Shown: positions 15,497 through 25,300, counted from the stretch's first letter. The stretch: DNA of 64,000 bases from CAVOJV01 sp963696325 (GCA_963696325.1 CAVOJV010000034.1:1-64000), one strand, 5' to 3'. Program-made: numbers and translations. Notes: generated by a model not told the origin, from the sequence alone.

Positions 15497-16381
15497 ATGG
15501 CTGTCGGTAAAGAGATACGTACCAAGATCAAGAGTATTCAGAATACTCAAAAGATCACCCGCGCCATGGAAATGGTGGCTACCAGCAAGATGCGCAAGGC
15601 GCAGGATCGCATGCAGGCGGCCCGCCCCTACTCGAAAAAAATTCGTGAGGTGGTTGCGCATCTGGCTGCCGCCCATCCGGAGTACCAACATCCTTATATG
15701 GTTGAACGCCCGGTGAAGCGAGTTGGCTACATCGTCATCTCCACCGATCGTGGCCTGTGTGGCGGTCTGAACGTGAACTTGTTCAGAACTCTGGTGCCGC
15801 ACATGAAGCAGTGGCATGGTCAGGGCGTGGAGATCGATCTGTGTGCCATCGGCAAGAAGGCTGTTGCTTTCCTCAAGCGGCGAGGCGGCAATCTCGTGGC
15901 CGCCGCCACCAATCTGGGCGACCTGCCCGATCCAGAGGTGTTGCGCGGGCCGGCGACGGCCATGGTGCGTGCCTATGAGGAGGGTCAAATCGATCGCCTT
16001 TTTTTGGTTGGCAACGTGTTCATCAACTCGATGAGCCAGCAGCCCGTGATACTGCAATTGCTACCCGGTTTGGCTGAGGGCCCGGGTTTGCCCGAGGAAG
16101 ACATAAAGGAGATTAAAAGGCATCACTGGGACTATATCTACGAGCCCGATTCCAAGGAAATCCTAGATCTGTTGCTGCTACGGTATCTGGAATCCTTGAT
16201 TTATCGGTCTGTAGTGGAGAACATTGCGTGTGAAAATTCGGCGCGTAGAGTTGCCATGAAAAGCGCCACAGACAACGCCACCAACCTAATCGCCCAATTG
16301 CAGTTGATCTACAACAAGGCCCGACAAGCGGCCATCACTCAGGAAATTTCCGAAATTGTGGGCGGCGCCGCGGCGGTATGA
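15497..16381 (+). CDS. atpG: F0F1 ATP synthase subunit gamma
   Basis: The central rotor shaft, 294 residues. Both coiled-coil ends are conserved: M-A-V-G-K-E-I-R-T-K-I near the N-terminus with T-Q-K-I-T-R-A-M-E-M-V, and the C-terminal N-K-A-R-Q-A-A-I-T-Q-E-I-S-E-I-V-G-G. Located 12 bp after atpA. Confidence 0.96.
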   Translation: MAVGKEIRTKIKSIQNTQKITRAMEMVATSKMRKAQDRMQAARPYSKKIREVVAHLAAAHPEYQHPYMVERPVKRVGYIVISTDRGLCGGLNVNLFRTLVPHMKQWHGQGVEIDLCAIGKKAVAFLKRRGGNLVAAATNLGDLPDPEVLRGPATAMVRAYEEGQIDRLFLVGNVFINSMSQQPVILQLLPGLAEGPGLPEEDIKEIKRHHWDYIYEPDSKEILDLLLLRYLESLIYRSVVENIACENSARRVAMKSATDNATNLIAQLQLIYNKARQAAITQEISEIVGGAAAV

Positions 16382-16414
16382 GTCGCAGTTTTCGAGACTT
16401 AAGGGGAACCTTAC

Positions 16415-17791
16415 ATGAGTTCTGGGAATATCGTGCAAATCATCGGCGCTGTCGTGGACGTGGAGTTTCCGCGCGGGTCGATTCCGAAAGTTTATGATGC
16501 TCTGCTCGTCGAAGAGACAGGTCTAATCCTGGAGGCCGAGCAGCAGCTCGGCGACGGTGTGGTGCGCACTATCGCCATGGGTTCATCCGATGGGCTGAAG
16601 CGCGGTCTAGTTGTTTCCAACACGGGTGCGCCGATTTCGGTGCCGGTGGGCAAGGCGACCCTGGGGCGGATCATGAACGTGCTGGGCGTGCCAGTGGACC
16701 ATGTCGGTCCGGTGGAAGCCGAACAGAAATGGCCGATCCACCGCAAAGCGCCGAGCTTTGAAGAGCAGTCCGGTGCGACTGAATTGTTGGAGACGGGCAT
16801 CAAGGTTATCGACCTGCTGTGCCCGTTCGCGAAGGGCGGTAAAGTGGGCCTGTTCGGCGGCGCTGGCGTGGGCAAGACCGTGAACATGATGGAGTTGATT
16901 CGCAACATCGCCATCGAACACTCCGGTTACTCGGTTTTCGCGGGAGTAGGCGAGCGCACCCGCGAGGGCAACGACTTCTATCATGAAATGAAGGAGTCGA
17001 ACGTGCTGGATAAGGTGGCTCTGGTTTACGGCCAGATGAACGAGCCGCCGGGCAACCGTTTGCGCGTAGGGCTGACGGGGCTGACCATGGCCGAGTTTTT
17101 CCGTGATGAAGGCCGCGACGTACTGCTGTTCATCGATAACATCTACCGCTATACCCTGGCCGGCACCGAGTGTTCCGCGCTGTTGGGGCGGATGCCCTCC
17201 GCGGTGGGTTACCAGCCGACCCTGGCCGAGGAAATGGGTGTATTGCAGGAGCGCATAACCTCCACCCAGACAGGTTCCATTACCTCCATCCAGGCTGTCT
17301 ATGTACCAGCCGACGACTTGACCGACCCCTCTCCGGCCACGACCTTTGCTCACCTGGACGCTACCGTGGTGTTGTCCCGCCAGATCGCGGAACTCGGCAT
17401 CTACCCGGCAGTGGACCCGCTGGATTCCACCTCCCGTCAGCTGGACCCGCTGGTCATTGGGCAGGAGCATTACGACACTGCCCGCGCGGTGCAGGGCACC
17501 TTGCAGCGCTACAAGGAATTGAAAGACATCATCGCGATCCTGGGCATGGACGAATTGTCGGATGAAGACCGTTTAGCCGTGTCCCGCGCCCGCAAGATCC
17601 AGCGCTTCCTGTCCCAGCCCTTCTTCGTTGCTGAAGTGTTTACCGGTAGCTCCGGCAAGTACGTATCCCTCAAGGATACCATCGCGGGCTTTAGGGGTAT
17701 TGTTAACGGCGAGTATGATCATCTGCCCGAACAGGCATTCTACATGGTCGGTCCCATTGAGGAAGCGGTTGAAAAAGCCGGTAAACTGTGA
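16415..17791 (+). CDS. atpD: F0F1 ATP synthase subunit beta
   Basis: The catalytic subunit, 458 residues, with P-loop G-G-A-G-V-G-K-T-V near 150, the catalytic glutamate in G-E-R-T-R-E-G-N-D, and Walker B V-L-L-F-I-D-N-I. AAGGGG precedes the ATG. Typical length. Confidence 0.97.
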   Translation: MSSGNIVQIIGAVVDVEFPRGSIPKVYDALLVEETGLILEAEQQLGDGVVRTIAMGSSDGLKRGLVVSNTGAPISVPVGKATLGRIMNVLGVPVDHVGPVEAEQKWPIHRKAPSFEEQSGATELLETGIKVIDLLCPFAKGGKVGLFGGAGVGKTVNMMELIRNIAIEHSGYSVFAGVGERTREGNDFYHEMKESNVLDKVALVYGQMNEPPGNRLRVGLTGLTMAEFFRDEGRDVLLFIDNIYRYTLAGTECSALLGRMPSAVGYQPTLAEEMGVLQERITSTQTGSITSIQAVYVPADDLTDPSPATTFAHLDATVVLSRQIAELGIYPAVDPLDSTSRQLDPLVIGQEHYDTARAVQGTLQRYKELKDIIAILGMDELSDEDRLAVSRARKIQRFLSQPFFVAEVFTGSSGKYVSLKDTIAGFRGIVNGEYDHLPEQAFYMVGPIEEAVEKAGKL

Positions 17792-17844
17792 TCGCCGGAC
17801 CAGCTGATCCAGCAGGACCTGAAAGATAGCAATGAGGTGGCGTT

Positions 17845-18267
17845 ATGGCCATGACAATCCATGTGGATATCGTCAGTACGGACAAGGAAATCTTCTCCGG
17901 TCCTGCGGAAATGGTGTCGGCAACGGGCGAATTGGGTGAGTTAGGGATCTTGCCTCGCCATAGCCAGTTGTTGACCCGTCTAAGACCTGGCCAGATCCGT
18001 GTCAAGTTACCCAACGGGGAAGAGCAAATATTTTATGTTTCCGGGGGCTTGCTGGAAGTGCAGCCGCATGTAGTGACCGTGCTGGCTGACACGGCTGAAC
18101 GGGCTAAGGATCTGGATGAGGCCGCTGCCCTGGCAGCCAAGCAGCACGCTGAAAAGTTGCTGGCCGATCACCGCAGTGATTTTGAGTATGCCAGAGCAGA
18201 GACCGAGCTGGCTCAGGCCATTGCCCAGCTCAGAGCCATCGAGAAGCTCCGCAAACTCAAACAGTAA
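17845..18267 (+). CDS. atpC: F0F1 ATP synthase subunit epsilon
   Basis: Epsilon couples F1 to F0 and can inhibit ATP hydrolysis. The 140 residues have an N-terminal beta-sandwich (G-E-L-G-I-L-P-R-H at about 33) and a C-terminal helical hairpin. It ends the operon and is followed 14 bp later by a strong terminator. Confidence 0.95.
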   Translation: MAMTIHVDIVSTDKEIFSGPAEMVSATGELGELGILPRHSQLLTRLRPGQIRVKLPNGEEQIFYVSGGLLEVQPHVVTVLADTAERAKDLDEAAALAAKQHAEKLLADHRSDFEYARAETELAQAIAQLRAIEKLRKLKQ

Positions 18268-18280
18268 CAGCAAGGATAAG

Positions 18281-18307
18281 GCCGTGGAAATCTCCACGGC
18301 TTTTTTT
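18281..18307 (+). terminator. Rho-independent terminator of the atp operon
   Basis: GCCGTGG and CCACGGC form a 7-bp stem with a 6-nt loop followed by seven T's. Confidence 0.92.
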
Positions 18308-18403
18308 GCTCCGGGTTTCCTGCTTTTCAGTCCCCCTCCCTGTCGCAATGGTCTTGCCGGCCAGCAGCCGTTTTTCTTTCCCCTTGGTGGAGGTAGTCAA
18401 GCG

Positions 18404-19783
18404 ATGCATCTATCAGTAGTGATTCTTGCCGCCGGCAAGGGTAAGCGCATGGTTTCCGATCTGCCCAAGGTTTTGCACCGGATTGGTGGTAAACCCATGT
18501 TGGGGCATGTTCTGGACACGGCTGACAGGCTGGGAGCCGTGCAATGCTTGGTGGTCCACGGCCATGGCGGCGAGGCAGTCAAAGCCGCGTTTGGGGAACG
18601 ATCCGCTATTGTGTGGGTGGAGCAGGCGGAACAACTGGGGACAGGGCACGCCGTCGATCAGGTCTTGCCCACCATCGCCGATGATGACGCGGTCGTCCTG
18701 GTTCTGTATGGCGATGTGCCCCTCGTGGGCAGCGAGACCCTACAACCCTTGGTGGATAGCGCCAGCGGTGATCATTTGGGGCTGTTGACGGTGAAACTGG
18801 CCGATCCCGCCGGGTATGGGCGTATCGTGCGGGACTTAACCGGCCGGGTACAACACATCGTGGAGGAAAAGGATGCCAGTGCCGAGCAGCGCTGTATCCG
18901 TGAGGTCAACACTGGCATTCTGGCGGCGCCAATAAGCCGCCTCAGGCGCTGGGTGCGGGCGTTGGATAACAAGAACGCCCAAGGTGAATATTACCTTACC
19001 GATGTGATCGCGATGGCGGTGGCCGACGGGGTTGCCGTGGAAGCTTTCTCCGCGCCCGATCCGCACGAGGTGGAGGGGGTAAACGACCGTCTGCAACTGG
19101 CCGAGCTGGAGCGGTATCATCAGCGTCGCCAAGTCGAGACATTGATGCGTAATGGTGCTACCCTGCTGGACCCGGCGCGGGTGGATGTGCGGGGCACCGT
19201 CGTGACGGGCAAGGATGTGATCATCGATGTCAACGTGGTTTTCGAAGGGGAGGTGCGGCTTGGCGACCGGGTGCGCATCGGTCCCCACTCCATGATTTGC
19301 AATGCCATCCTTGGCGATGATACCGAGGTGCTGTCCCATTCGCTGATCGAAGAAGCCCACATAGGTCGGGGCGCGCGAATTGGTCCCTTTGCCCGGTTAC
19401 GCCCCGGCAACCAACTGGCGGACGGCGTGCACGTGGGTAACTTCGTGGAGATCAAGAAGTCGGTGATCGGCCCGGCCTCCAAGGTCAACCATCTGACCTA
19501 TATCGGCGATACCGAGATCGGGGCGGATGTCAACGTGGGCGCCGGCACCATCACCTGCAATTACGATGGCGCCAACAAGTATAAGACAGTGATCGAGGAC
19601 CGCGCTTTTATCGGCTCCAACACCGCGCTGGTCGCGCCGGTGCGCGTTGGCGAGGGCGCAACCGTGGGCGCCGGCTCTACGATTGCCAAGGATGTGCCGG
19701 CGGACAACCTGGCGGTAACCCGCGCACCCCAAAAGCTGATCAAAGACTGGCGGCGGCCGGTCAAGGGTCAGATAAAACCTTAA
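18404..19783 (+). CDS. glmU: Bifunctional UDP-GlcNAc pyrophosphorylase / glucosamine-1-phosphate acetyltransferase
   Basis: GlmU makes UDP-GlcNAc for peptidoglycan and LPS. The ATG at 18404 follows GGAGG and gives 459 residues. The N-terminal uridyltransferase has L-A-A-G-K-G-K-R-M, where K replaces the usual T of the G-x-G-T-R-M loop. The C-terminal part is a left-handed beta helix of hexapeptide repeats with the acetyl-CoA region. It follows the atp operon as in many gammaproteobacteria. Longer in-frame starts run through the terminator and are rejected. Confidence 0.95.
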   Translation: MHLSVVILAAGKGKRMVSDLPKVLHRIGGKPMLGHVLDTADRLGAVQCLVVHGHGGEAVKAAFGERSAIVWVEQAEQLGTGHAVDQVLPTIADDDAVVLVLYGDVPLVGSETLQPLVDSASGDHLGLLTVKLADPAGYGRIVRDLTGRVQHIVEEKDASAEQRCIREVNTGILAAPISRLRRWVRALDNKNAQGEYYLTDVIAMAVADGVAVEAFSAPDPHEVEGVNDRLQLAELERYHQRRQVETLMRNGATLLDPARVDVRGTVVTGKDVIIDVNVVFEGEVRLGDRVRIGPHSMICNAILGDDTEVLSHSLIEEAHIGRGARIGPFARLRPGNQLADGVHVGNFVEIKKSVIGPASKVNHLTYIGDTEIGADVNVGAGTITCNYDGANKYKTVIEDRAFIGSNTALVAPVRVGEGATVGAGSTIAKDVPADNLAVTRAPQKLIKDWRRPVKGQIKP

Positions 19784-19799
19784 CGTGTAGGCTCTCGAT

Positions 19800-20573
19800 A
19801 TGGCCGTTATTGACTCCCAAACCGTCGCTCGCATCGCCGCCGCGCTGCGCGGCTCCCGCCGCCTCCTATTCATCACTGGCGCCGGGATCTCTGCCGATTC
19901 AGGTCTGCCCACCTATCGTGGCATCGGCGGCCTGTATAACGATAACCTGACCGATGAAGACCTGCCCATTGAAGTGGCGCTATCCGGCGAAATGATGGCC
20001 GCAGCCCCTCAAATTCCCTGGAAGTATATCCACCAGATCGAACGCTCCTGCCGGAACGCGCATTTCAACCTGGCCCATACCATCATTGCAGAAATGCAGT
20101 CCCATTTCGATGACGTCTGCGTGCTGACTCAGAACGTCGATGGTTTTCATCGCGAGGCCGGCAGCCGCAACTTGATCGAAATCCACGGAAATATTCACGA
20201 TCTTTATTGCCCTGCCTGTGACTACGCGACGACGGTGCCCGATTACAGTGGCCTGACCATACCGCCGCCCTGTCCCCGCTGTAATGCCGTTCTGCGGCCC
20301 CGGGTGGTCCTGTTCGGGGAATTGCTGCCCAATGATGCCGTTGAACAACTTTACGAACAACTCGAGCGGGGCTTTGATATGGTATTTAGCATTGGCACCA
20401 CCAGCATTTTCCCCTACGTCGCCGGGCCGGTTGTCGAGGCCAGCCGCTTAAGTATTCCCACCGTTGAGATCAATCCCAGCGCAACCGCTGTTTCCCGCTG
20501 TGTGGATTTCAAGCTGGCAGCCGGCGCGGCGGCCAGCCTGGAGCAGATCTGGCGCCGTTACCAGGCGCCCTGA
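19800..20573 (+). CDS. Sir2-family NAD-dependent protein deacylase
   Basis: It removes acyl groups from lysines using NAD+. The 257 residues carry G-A-G-I-S-A-D-S-G-L-P-T-Y-R-G at about 27-41, T-Q-N-V-D-G-F-H and the catalytic His in I-E-I-H-G-N-I-H, with four zinc cysteines C-P-A-C and C-P-R-C. It starts 16 bp after glmU on the same strand. Whether it is a deacetylase or a desuccinylase cannot be read with confidence. Confidence 0.9.
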   Translation: MAVIDSQTVARIAAALRGSRRLLFITGAGISADSGLPTYRGIGGLYNDNLTDEDLPIEVALSGEMMAAAPQIPWKYIHQIERSCRNAHFNLAHTIIAEMQSHFDDVCVLTQNVDGFHREAGSRNLIEIHGNIHDLYCPACDYATTVPDYSGLTIPPPCPRCNAVLRPRVVLFGELLPNDAVEQLYEQLERGFDMVFSIGTTSIFPYVAGPVVEASRLSIPTVEINPSATAVSRCVDFKLAAGAAASLEQIWRRYQAP

Positions 20574-20602
20574 AGACCTCTTCGCCTAGACCAAGGCCGC
20601 AC

Positions 20603-21694
20603 TCAGCGCGCCTCCAGACACCGCGCCACGCAGTCGGCAGCTTCGTCGATCCCCGTTGGTTGGAGAGCGGGCCGTCGCGGCTGGGCTAACAAGGCCCGCA
20701 GCGGTTCCTCCAAATCGCCCGTTGTCAGGGCGCTTCGGCCGATCCCTATGGCGTTGCCGTGCGTCATCAGCCAGCGGCTCAGTCCGGGTTCCTCGGGCCA
20801 ATCGTTTCGCTCCACATACAGTACCGGTTTACCATTGCACGCGGCTTCTGCGAAGCTGCCATAGCCAGGTTTGGTGAGCAGCACGTCGCAGGAACCCAAC
20901 AGATCGATGAAGGGAATATCGGCCACCCTGTCCCAGGACACAGTATCGGGTCGCTCAACTCCCCAGGCGGTAGGCACCAGCCAGCGCATATCCGGGATGG
21001 CAGGCCAGCGTTCCACCGGCAGGCGCAGCTCGATCCCCCCCAATCCCACTAACACCAGGATCTCAGTCCCGACCAGGCCTAGGCGAGTCTCAAGTTCCCT
21101 GCGCCGATTGCGGCCGTCTATGGCAATCGGACCGATGGGCCGGCTATTGACGAGTTCCGGCATGAGCATGGAAGGGGCGGGACACAGGAACACCGTCGCG
21201 CTATTGTAGGCGTCCAGCAGGGTACTGTGGATCGCTTCCAGACCCGGATCGACCGGACAGTAAGCCTTGAGAATAGCGGCCCAGTTCAGCGAGCACAGCG
21301 CCACCGCCGGAATCCCGAGCCGGGCCGCGGCGGCCAATGGTAAATATGGGATATCAGCGAATACCATATCCGGCGCAAGGCGCGCCAACAGTTCCGCCTG
21401 GTTCGCCAACCGGCTCTCCCAGCTAGCGTGAAACACCCGGTAGGCCTCCACGCTTGCTCCGATTTGCACGTCCAGGGCGCTGGCCATGACCATGCCGAAG
21501 TCGGTGGCCTCGGTGACCCGCTCTATATCCCCGCTGATACGGTCTCGCAACACCGCCGCCGACAAGGAACATTGCACGGTCAACCGCAGCGTCGGCAGAC
21601 GCTGGCGCAGCGCGTTCAGTACCGGCGCGGCCTGAGCCAGGTGGCCAAAACCGTGACTGGAGAGGGCGACAAACAGGTGGAGTGGTCGAGACAT
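20603..21694 (-). CDS. Putative glycosyltransferase, GT-B fold
   Basis: The 363 residues start with a Rossmann segment V-A-L-S-S-H-G-F-G-H-L-A-Q-A, the glycine/histidine loop of GT-B enzymes. Near the C-terminus, V-L-L-T-K-P-G-Y-G-S-F-A-E-A followed by P-V-L-Y-V-E-R matches the nucleotide-sugar binding part of MurG/GT28-like proteins. No membrane segment or signal peptide is seen. The acceptor is unknown. It stands alone between the sirtuin (convergent) and a transglutaminase-like gene (divergent). Confidence 0.7.
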   Translation of the reverse strand: MSRPLHLFVALSSHGFGHLAQAAPVLNALRQRLPTLRLTVQCSLSAAVLRDRISGDIERVTEATDFGMVMASALDVQIGASVEAYRVFHASWESRLANQAELLARLAPDMVFADIPYLPLAAAARLGIPAVALCSLNWAAILKAYCPVDPGLEAIHSTLLDAYNSATVFLCPAPSMLMPELVNSRPIGPIAIDGRNRRRELETRLGLVGTEILVLVGLGGIELRLPVERWPAIPDMRWLVPTAWGVERPDTVSWDRVADIPFIDLLGSCDVLLTKPGYGSFAEAACNGKPVLYVERNDWPEEPGLSRWLMTHGNAIGIGRSALTTGDLEEPLRALLAQPRRPALQPTGIDEAADCVARCLEAR

Positions 21695-21796
21695 GGAGAT
21701 TTTAGGTGCGGGTTATAAAAGTTGAAATTTCAAGATCGGGCTGAAAGGCGTAGACTGAACAGTAGTTGCACGACGATTCAATCAAAGGTGCAGGTG

Positions 21797-22654
21797 ATGC
21801 GACGCTTGAAAATCAAACACACCACCCTATACGAATACAGCAATTCCGTGCGGTTGCAGCCCCACAAACTGCTACTGCGGCCACGGGAAGGTCATGATAT
21901 TCGCATCGAATCCTCCCAGCTGACAATCAATCCCGCCTGCACGATTAAATGGCACCGCGATGTCTATGACAATTCCGTGGCAATCGCAACATTTAACATG
22001 CTCGTCGACATCTTGTCGATTGTCAGTGAAGTGATCATCATAAATTATGAAGACCGCCCCCTGGACTTCCTGGTGGCCGATTACGCGGTGAACTTTCCCT
22101 TCCGTTACGACCCACAGGAACAGGCAGACTTAGGACCTTATTTGTTATCCACCTATCCCGAGGACCATGCCTTGCTGGGCAACTGGCTGCGCCAATTCTG
22201 GCAACCCGACCAGGTGATAGAAACCTACATACTCCTGGACACTATCAACAAGACGCTGGCGGGGGATTTCTTCTACGCGATGCGTGAAGAACCGGGGGTT
22301 CAGAGACCTGCCGCAACCCTGGCTATTAAAACTGGCTCATGCCGCGATTACGCCACCTTATTCATCGAGGCTTGCCGATATTTAGGTCTGGCCGCACGCT
22401 TTGTAAGCGGCTATTTGCATTCTCCAAGTACGGTGCAGGGCTATGGTTCAACCCATGCCTGGGCGGAAGTCTATCTGCCGGGCGCGGGCTGGAGGGGGTT
22501 TGACCCCACCGGCGGCCAAGTGGTGGGCAACGGACACATCGCCGTGGCCGTCAGCCGCCATCCGGAATCCATCCCCCCCGTTTCAGGCGCATTCGTTTCC
22601 AACACCCCCCAATCGCCCTTGTTGAAGGTCACAGTTCAGGTGGCGGAACTTTGA
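21797..22654 (+). CDS. Transglutaminase-like cysteine protease family protein
   Basis: The ATG at 21797 (M-R-R-L-K-I-K-H-T-T-L-Y-E-Y) gives 285 residues. An N-terminal beta domain is followed by a transglutaminase core with Cys in K-T-G-S-C-R-D-Y-A, His in S-T-H-A-W-A-E-V-Y and Asp in G-F-D-P-T-G-G. Members act as proteases or amidases; the substrate is unknown. An earlier in-frame start at 21722 adds 25 basic residues without family support. Confidence 0.85.
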   Translation: MRRLKIKHTTLYEYSNSVRLQPHKLLLRPREGHDIRIESSQLTINPACTIKWHRDVYDNSVAIATFNMLVDILSIVSEVIIINYEDRPLDFLVADYAVNFPFRYDPQEQADLGPYLLSTYPEDHALLGNWLRQFWQPDQVIETYILLDTINKTLAGDFFYAMREEPGVQRPAATLAIKTGSCRDYATLFIEACRYLGLAARFVSGYLHSPSTVQGYGSTHAWAEVYLPGAGWRGFDPTGGQVVGNGHIAVAVSRHPESIPPVSGAFVSNTPQSPLLKVTVQVAEL

Positions 22655-22670
22655 AATAAGCCCTGGCGAT

Positions 22671-23159
22671 TCAGACGTCCATGTCGACGGGCTGCAGTTG
22701 TGCGTCGCTCTTGTCAAAGCATTCCCAGAGTTCCTCGAATGTCTTCCCTAACAGCGGATGCCGCATTGATCCCGCCACCTCCGCCAACGGACATAGCACG
22801 AAGGCATAGTCGGCAATCTCGGCGCGAGGGATGCGCAAATTCGCCTCCTCCAACACCAGTTCATCGCAGAGCAGCAGGTCCAAATCCAAAGTGCGGGGAG
22901 CAAACCTGGACACCTCTCGGCATCGGTCATGGGCCGCCTCAATATCGCGCAGACACCGGGCCACGCTGTGCACGTCCGCCTTGGTATCGAAACCCACGAC
23001 CAGGTTGAAGAAATCATCACCCGCAAAGCCGATCGCCTTGTTTTGATAGACGCTGGAAATGATCAGTGGGCCGAACCGTGCCTCCAGGGCACGTAGACAG
23101 GAACGTACATTGCGTTCCCGCTCCACGTTGCTGCCAATGCTGACATAGACCCTCGCCAT
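22671..23159 (-). CDS. folK: 6-hydroxymethyl-7,8-dihydropterin pyrophosphokinase
   Basis: FolK transfers pyrophosphate from ATP to hydroxymethyl-dihydropterin in folate synthesis. The 162 residues show S-I-G-S-N-V-E-R-E-R-N-V near the start and the signature R-F-A-P-R-T-L-D-L-D-L-L-L. It lies 6 bp after folB, so the two sequential enzymes are co-transcribed. Confidence 0.92.
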   Translation of the reverse strand: MARVYVSIGSNVERERNVRSCLRALEARFGPLIISSVYQNKAIGFAGDDFFNLVVGFDTKADVHSVARCLRDIEAAHDRCREVSRFAPRTLDLDLLLCDELVLEEANLRIPRAEIADYAFVLCPLAEVAGSMRHPLLGKTFEELWECFDKSDAQLQPVDMDV

Positions 23160-23165
23160 GACTGC

Positions 23166-23519
23166 TCAACGCACACCGCGTTCGATGATGATGCCCACGT
23201 CGCGGGCGCCACGCACCGCACCTGGCTTGCTTAAGGTCAGTCGCAGCCAGGGCACCTGGAATTCCGTCAGGACGATTTCCGCGATGCGCTCGCCCAGCGT
23301 TTCAACCAGCATGAAGTGACTGTCGCCGACAAACTGAATAAGCCGCTTGGCCACGGCCTTATAATTCAGGGTATCATCGATGGCGTCGCTTGCGGCCGCT
23401 TTGCGGATATCCGTACCTATCTCCAAATCGATACCGACGATTTGCTTGATCTGGCGTTCCCAGTCATATATTCCGATAATGGTTTCAATACGCAGATCGT
23501 GAATAAATATGATATCCAT
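23166..23519 (-). CDS. folB: Dihydroneopterin aldolase
   Basis: FolB converts dihydroneopterin to hydroxymethyl-dihydropterin and glycolaldehyde, the step before FolK. The 117 residues start M-D-I-I-F-I-H-D-L-R-I-E-T-I-I-G-I and contain L-V-E-T-L-G-E-R-I-A and the C-terminal L-T-L-S-K-P-G-A-V-R-G-A. It is divergent from plsY. Confidence 0.93.
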   Translation of the reverse strand: MDIIFIHDLRIETIIGIYDWERQIKQIVGIDLEIGTDIRKAAASDAIDDTLNYKAVAKRLIQFVGDSHFMLVETLGERIAEIVLTEFQVPWLRLTLSKPGAVRGARDVGIIIERGVR

Positions 23520-23620
23520 AGCGGGTTCCTATATAAACTCCGAAAATATAGCGACTCAGCGCAACGCTTTCACGGGAATCTCTTTTGACTTGACCACTCC
23601 TGACGCCTTCACTAGTCATC

Positions 23621-24220
23621 ATGATCATTGACAGCCTTTTTATCATTTTCGCTTACTTGTGGGGCTCGGTTTCTACGGCCATTATTGTCTGCCGCCTGCT
23701 GGATCTGCCGGACCCGCGCACGCAAGGATCGGGCAATCCCGGCGCCACCAATGTTTTGCGCCTTGCCGGCAAAAAAGCCGCCACCATCACTTTGATTGGG
23801 GATTTCCTCAAAGGACTGTTGCCGGTCCTTCTGGCCGGTTTCGCCGGCGCCAGCGAGGGGGGACTGGCGGGCGTCGCCCTGGCGGCTTTTCTGGGGCACC
23901 TCTACCCGGTATTCTTCGGCTTCGCGGGCGGCAAAGGGGTGGCCACGGCTCTCGGTGCGATCATGGGGCTATCCCTCTGGGTGGCACTGGCCGCGTTAGC
24001 CACTTGGCTGGTGATGGCGGTAACCGTGCGTATCTCATCACTGGCCGCGCTCACGGCGGCGGTGGTGGCGCCTTTCTACCTGTGGTGGTTCGAGCTGCCC
24101 AGAAGCTATGTCGTCGCGGTGTTGCTCATGGTGGTGCTGCTGATTTGGCGTCATCGTTCCAATATCCACAACTTGCTGGCCGGCACCGAGGACAGTATCG
24201 GTACAGCCAAGAAGGACTGA
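23621..24220 (+). CDS. plsY: Glycerol-3-phosphate acyltransferase PlsY
   Basis: This inner-membrane enzyme uses acyl-phosphate to acylate glycerol-3-phosphate, the first step of phospholipid synthesis. The 199 residues have several hydrophobic segments and the three conserved loops, G-S-G-N-P-G-A-T-N at 35-43, G-H-x-x-P, and G-G-K-G-V-A-T. It is convergent with tsaD, and the plsY/folB/tsaD neighbourhood is typical. Confidence 0.95.
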   Translation: MIIDSLFIIFAYLWGSVSTAIIVCRLLDLPDPRTQGSGNPGATNVLRLAGKKAATITLIGDFLKGLLPVLLAGFAGASEGGLAGVALAAFLGHLYPVFFGFAGGKGVATALGAIMGLSLWVALAALATWLVMAVTVRISSLAALTAAVVAPFYLWWFELPRSYVVAVLLMVVLLIWRHRSNIHNLLAGTEDSIGTAKKD

Positions 24221-24225
24221 GCACT

Positions 24226-25260
24226 TCAGTACCCTGCGCGCGAGGACTCAGGCTCCTTCAAGCTATCCAGGGGCCAGCGCGGCATAACTTGAATCGTCGC
24301 ATCGGCGGGTTGCCCGGCGCTGAGGCGCCGATAGCCCGCGTAGGCGATCATGGCGCCATTATCGGTGCAAAACTCCGGGCGTGGATAGTACACCTCTGCA
24401 CCCTCCTGCTCCGCCAGGACCTGCAACCGCTGTCGCAGCCGGCGATTGGCCCCCACGCCTCCAGCCACCACCAAGCGGCGCATCCCGGTCTCGCGCAGCA
24501 CTCGGCGGCATTTCATGCATAAGGTGTCCACCACTGCTTCCTCGAAGGCGCGGGCCACGTCGGCGCTGTTTCGAGGCGTAGGAGCGATGCCTCGCCAAGT
24601 GTTCCGGGCGAAGGTTTTCAAACCACTGAAACTAAAGTCCAGACCGGGCCGATCGGTCATGGGGCGAGGGAAGCTGAACCGCTTGGGATCGCCCTGCTCG
24701 GCGAGCCGGGCCAGTGCCGGACCGCCGGGATAGGGCAGACCCAACAACTTGGCGGTTTTATCGAAGGCTTCACCGACAGCATCATCTAGAGACTCGCCAA
24801 GGATGCGATAGTGGCCCACGCTACCCACTTGCACGAGCAAGGTATGTCCGCCGGATACCAACAGGGCAACAAAGGGGAAGGTTGGTGGGTTCGCTTCCAG
24901 CAGGGGCGCCAGCAGATGGCCTTCCATGTGGTGCACCCCCAGTGCCGGCACTTGCCAGGTCCAGGCCAGACCGTGACCCAGAGACGCTCCCACCAGCAGG
25001 GCACCGATCAAGCCTGGACCTCTGGTGTATGCAACGCCAGCCACGTCGGCGCCGCTGACGCCGGCTTGGTGGAAGACCTGGCGCAGGAGCGGAACCGCCT
25101 TGCGTACATGATCGCGGGAGGCCAGTTCCGGCACTACCCCCCCATAGTCGGCGTGCAGTTCCACCTGACTGTAGAGGGCATGCGCCAGCAGGCCGCATTC
25201 CCCATCATAGAGGGCGACCCCGGTCTCATCGCAGGACGTTTCGATACCGAGCACAAGCAT
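24226..25260 (-). CDS. tsaD: tRNA N6-adenosine threonylcarbamoyltransferase
   Basis: TsaD transfers the threonylcarbamoyl group in t6A37 synthesis. The start at 25260 (M-L-V-L-G-I-E-T-S-C-D-E-T) gives 344 residues. It has the ASKHA fold with metal ligands in H-H-M-E-G-H and the late D-N-G-A-M-I-A. It is divergent from rpsU across 120 bp, a very conserved arrangement. Confidence 0.96.
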   Translation of the reverse strand: MLVLGIETSCDETGVALYDGECGLLAHALYSQVELHADYGGVVPELASRDHVRKAVPLLRQVFHQAGVSGADVAGVAYTRGPGLIGALLVGASLGHGLAWTWQVPALGVHHMEGHLLAPLLEANPPTFPFVALLVSGGHTLLVQVGSVGHYRILGESLDDAVGEAFDKTAKLLGLPYPGGPALARLAEQGDPKRFSFPRPMTDRPGLDFSFSGLKTFARNTWRGIAPTPRNSADVARAFEEAVVDTLCMKCRRVLRETGMRRLVVAGGVGANRRLRQRLQVLAEQEGAEVYYPRPEFCTDNGAMIAYAGYRRLSAGQPADATIQVMPRWPLDSLKEPESSRAGY

Positions 25261-25300
25261 ACTGGCATTTTCCCAAGCAACACCGATCATCGCAAGAACT

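Noticed and set aside
15230..16057. Long minus-strand ORF across atpA/atpG
   Set aside because: It is a mirror of strongly conserved atp genes and encodes no known domain.
18116..18403. Long in-frame extension upstream of glmU
   Set aside because: It runs through atpC and the terminator; the ATG at 18404 has a ribosome site and the family N-terminus.
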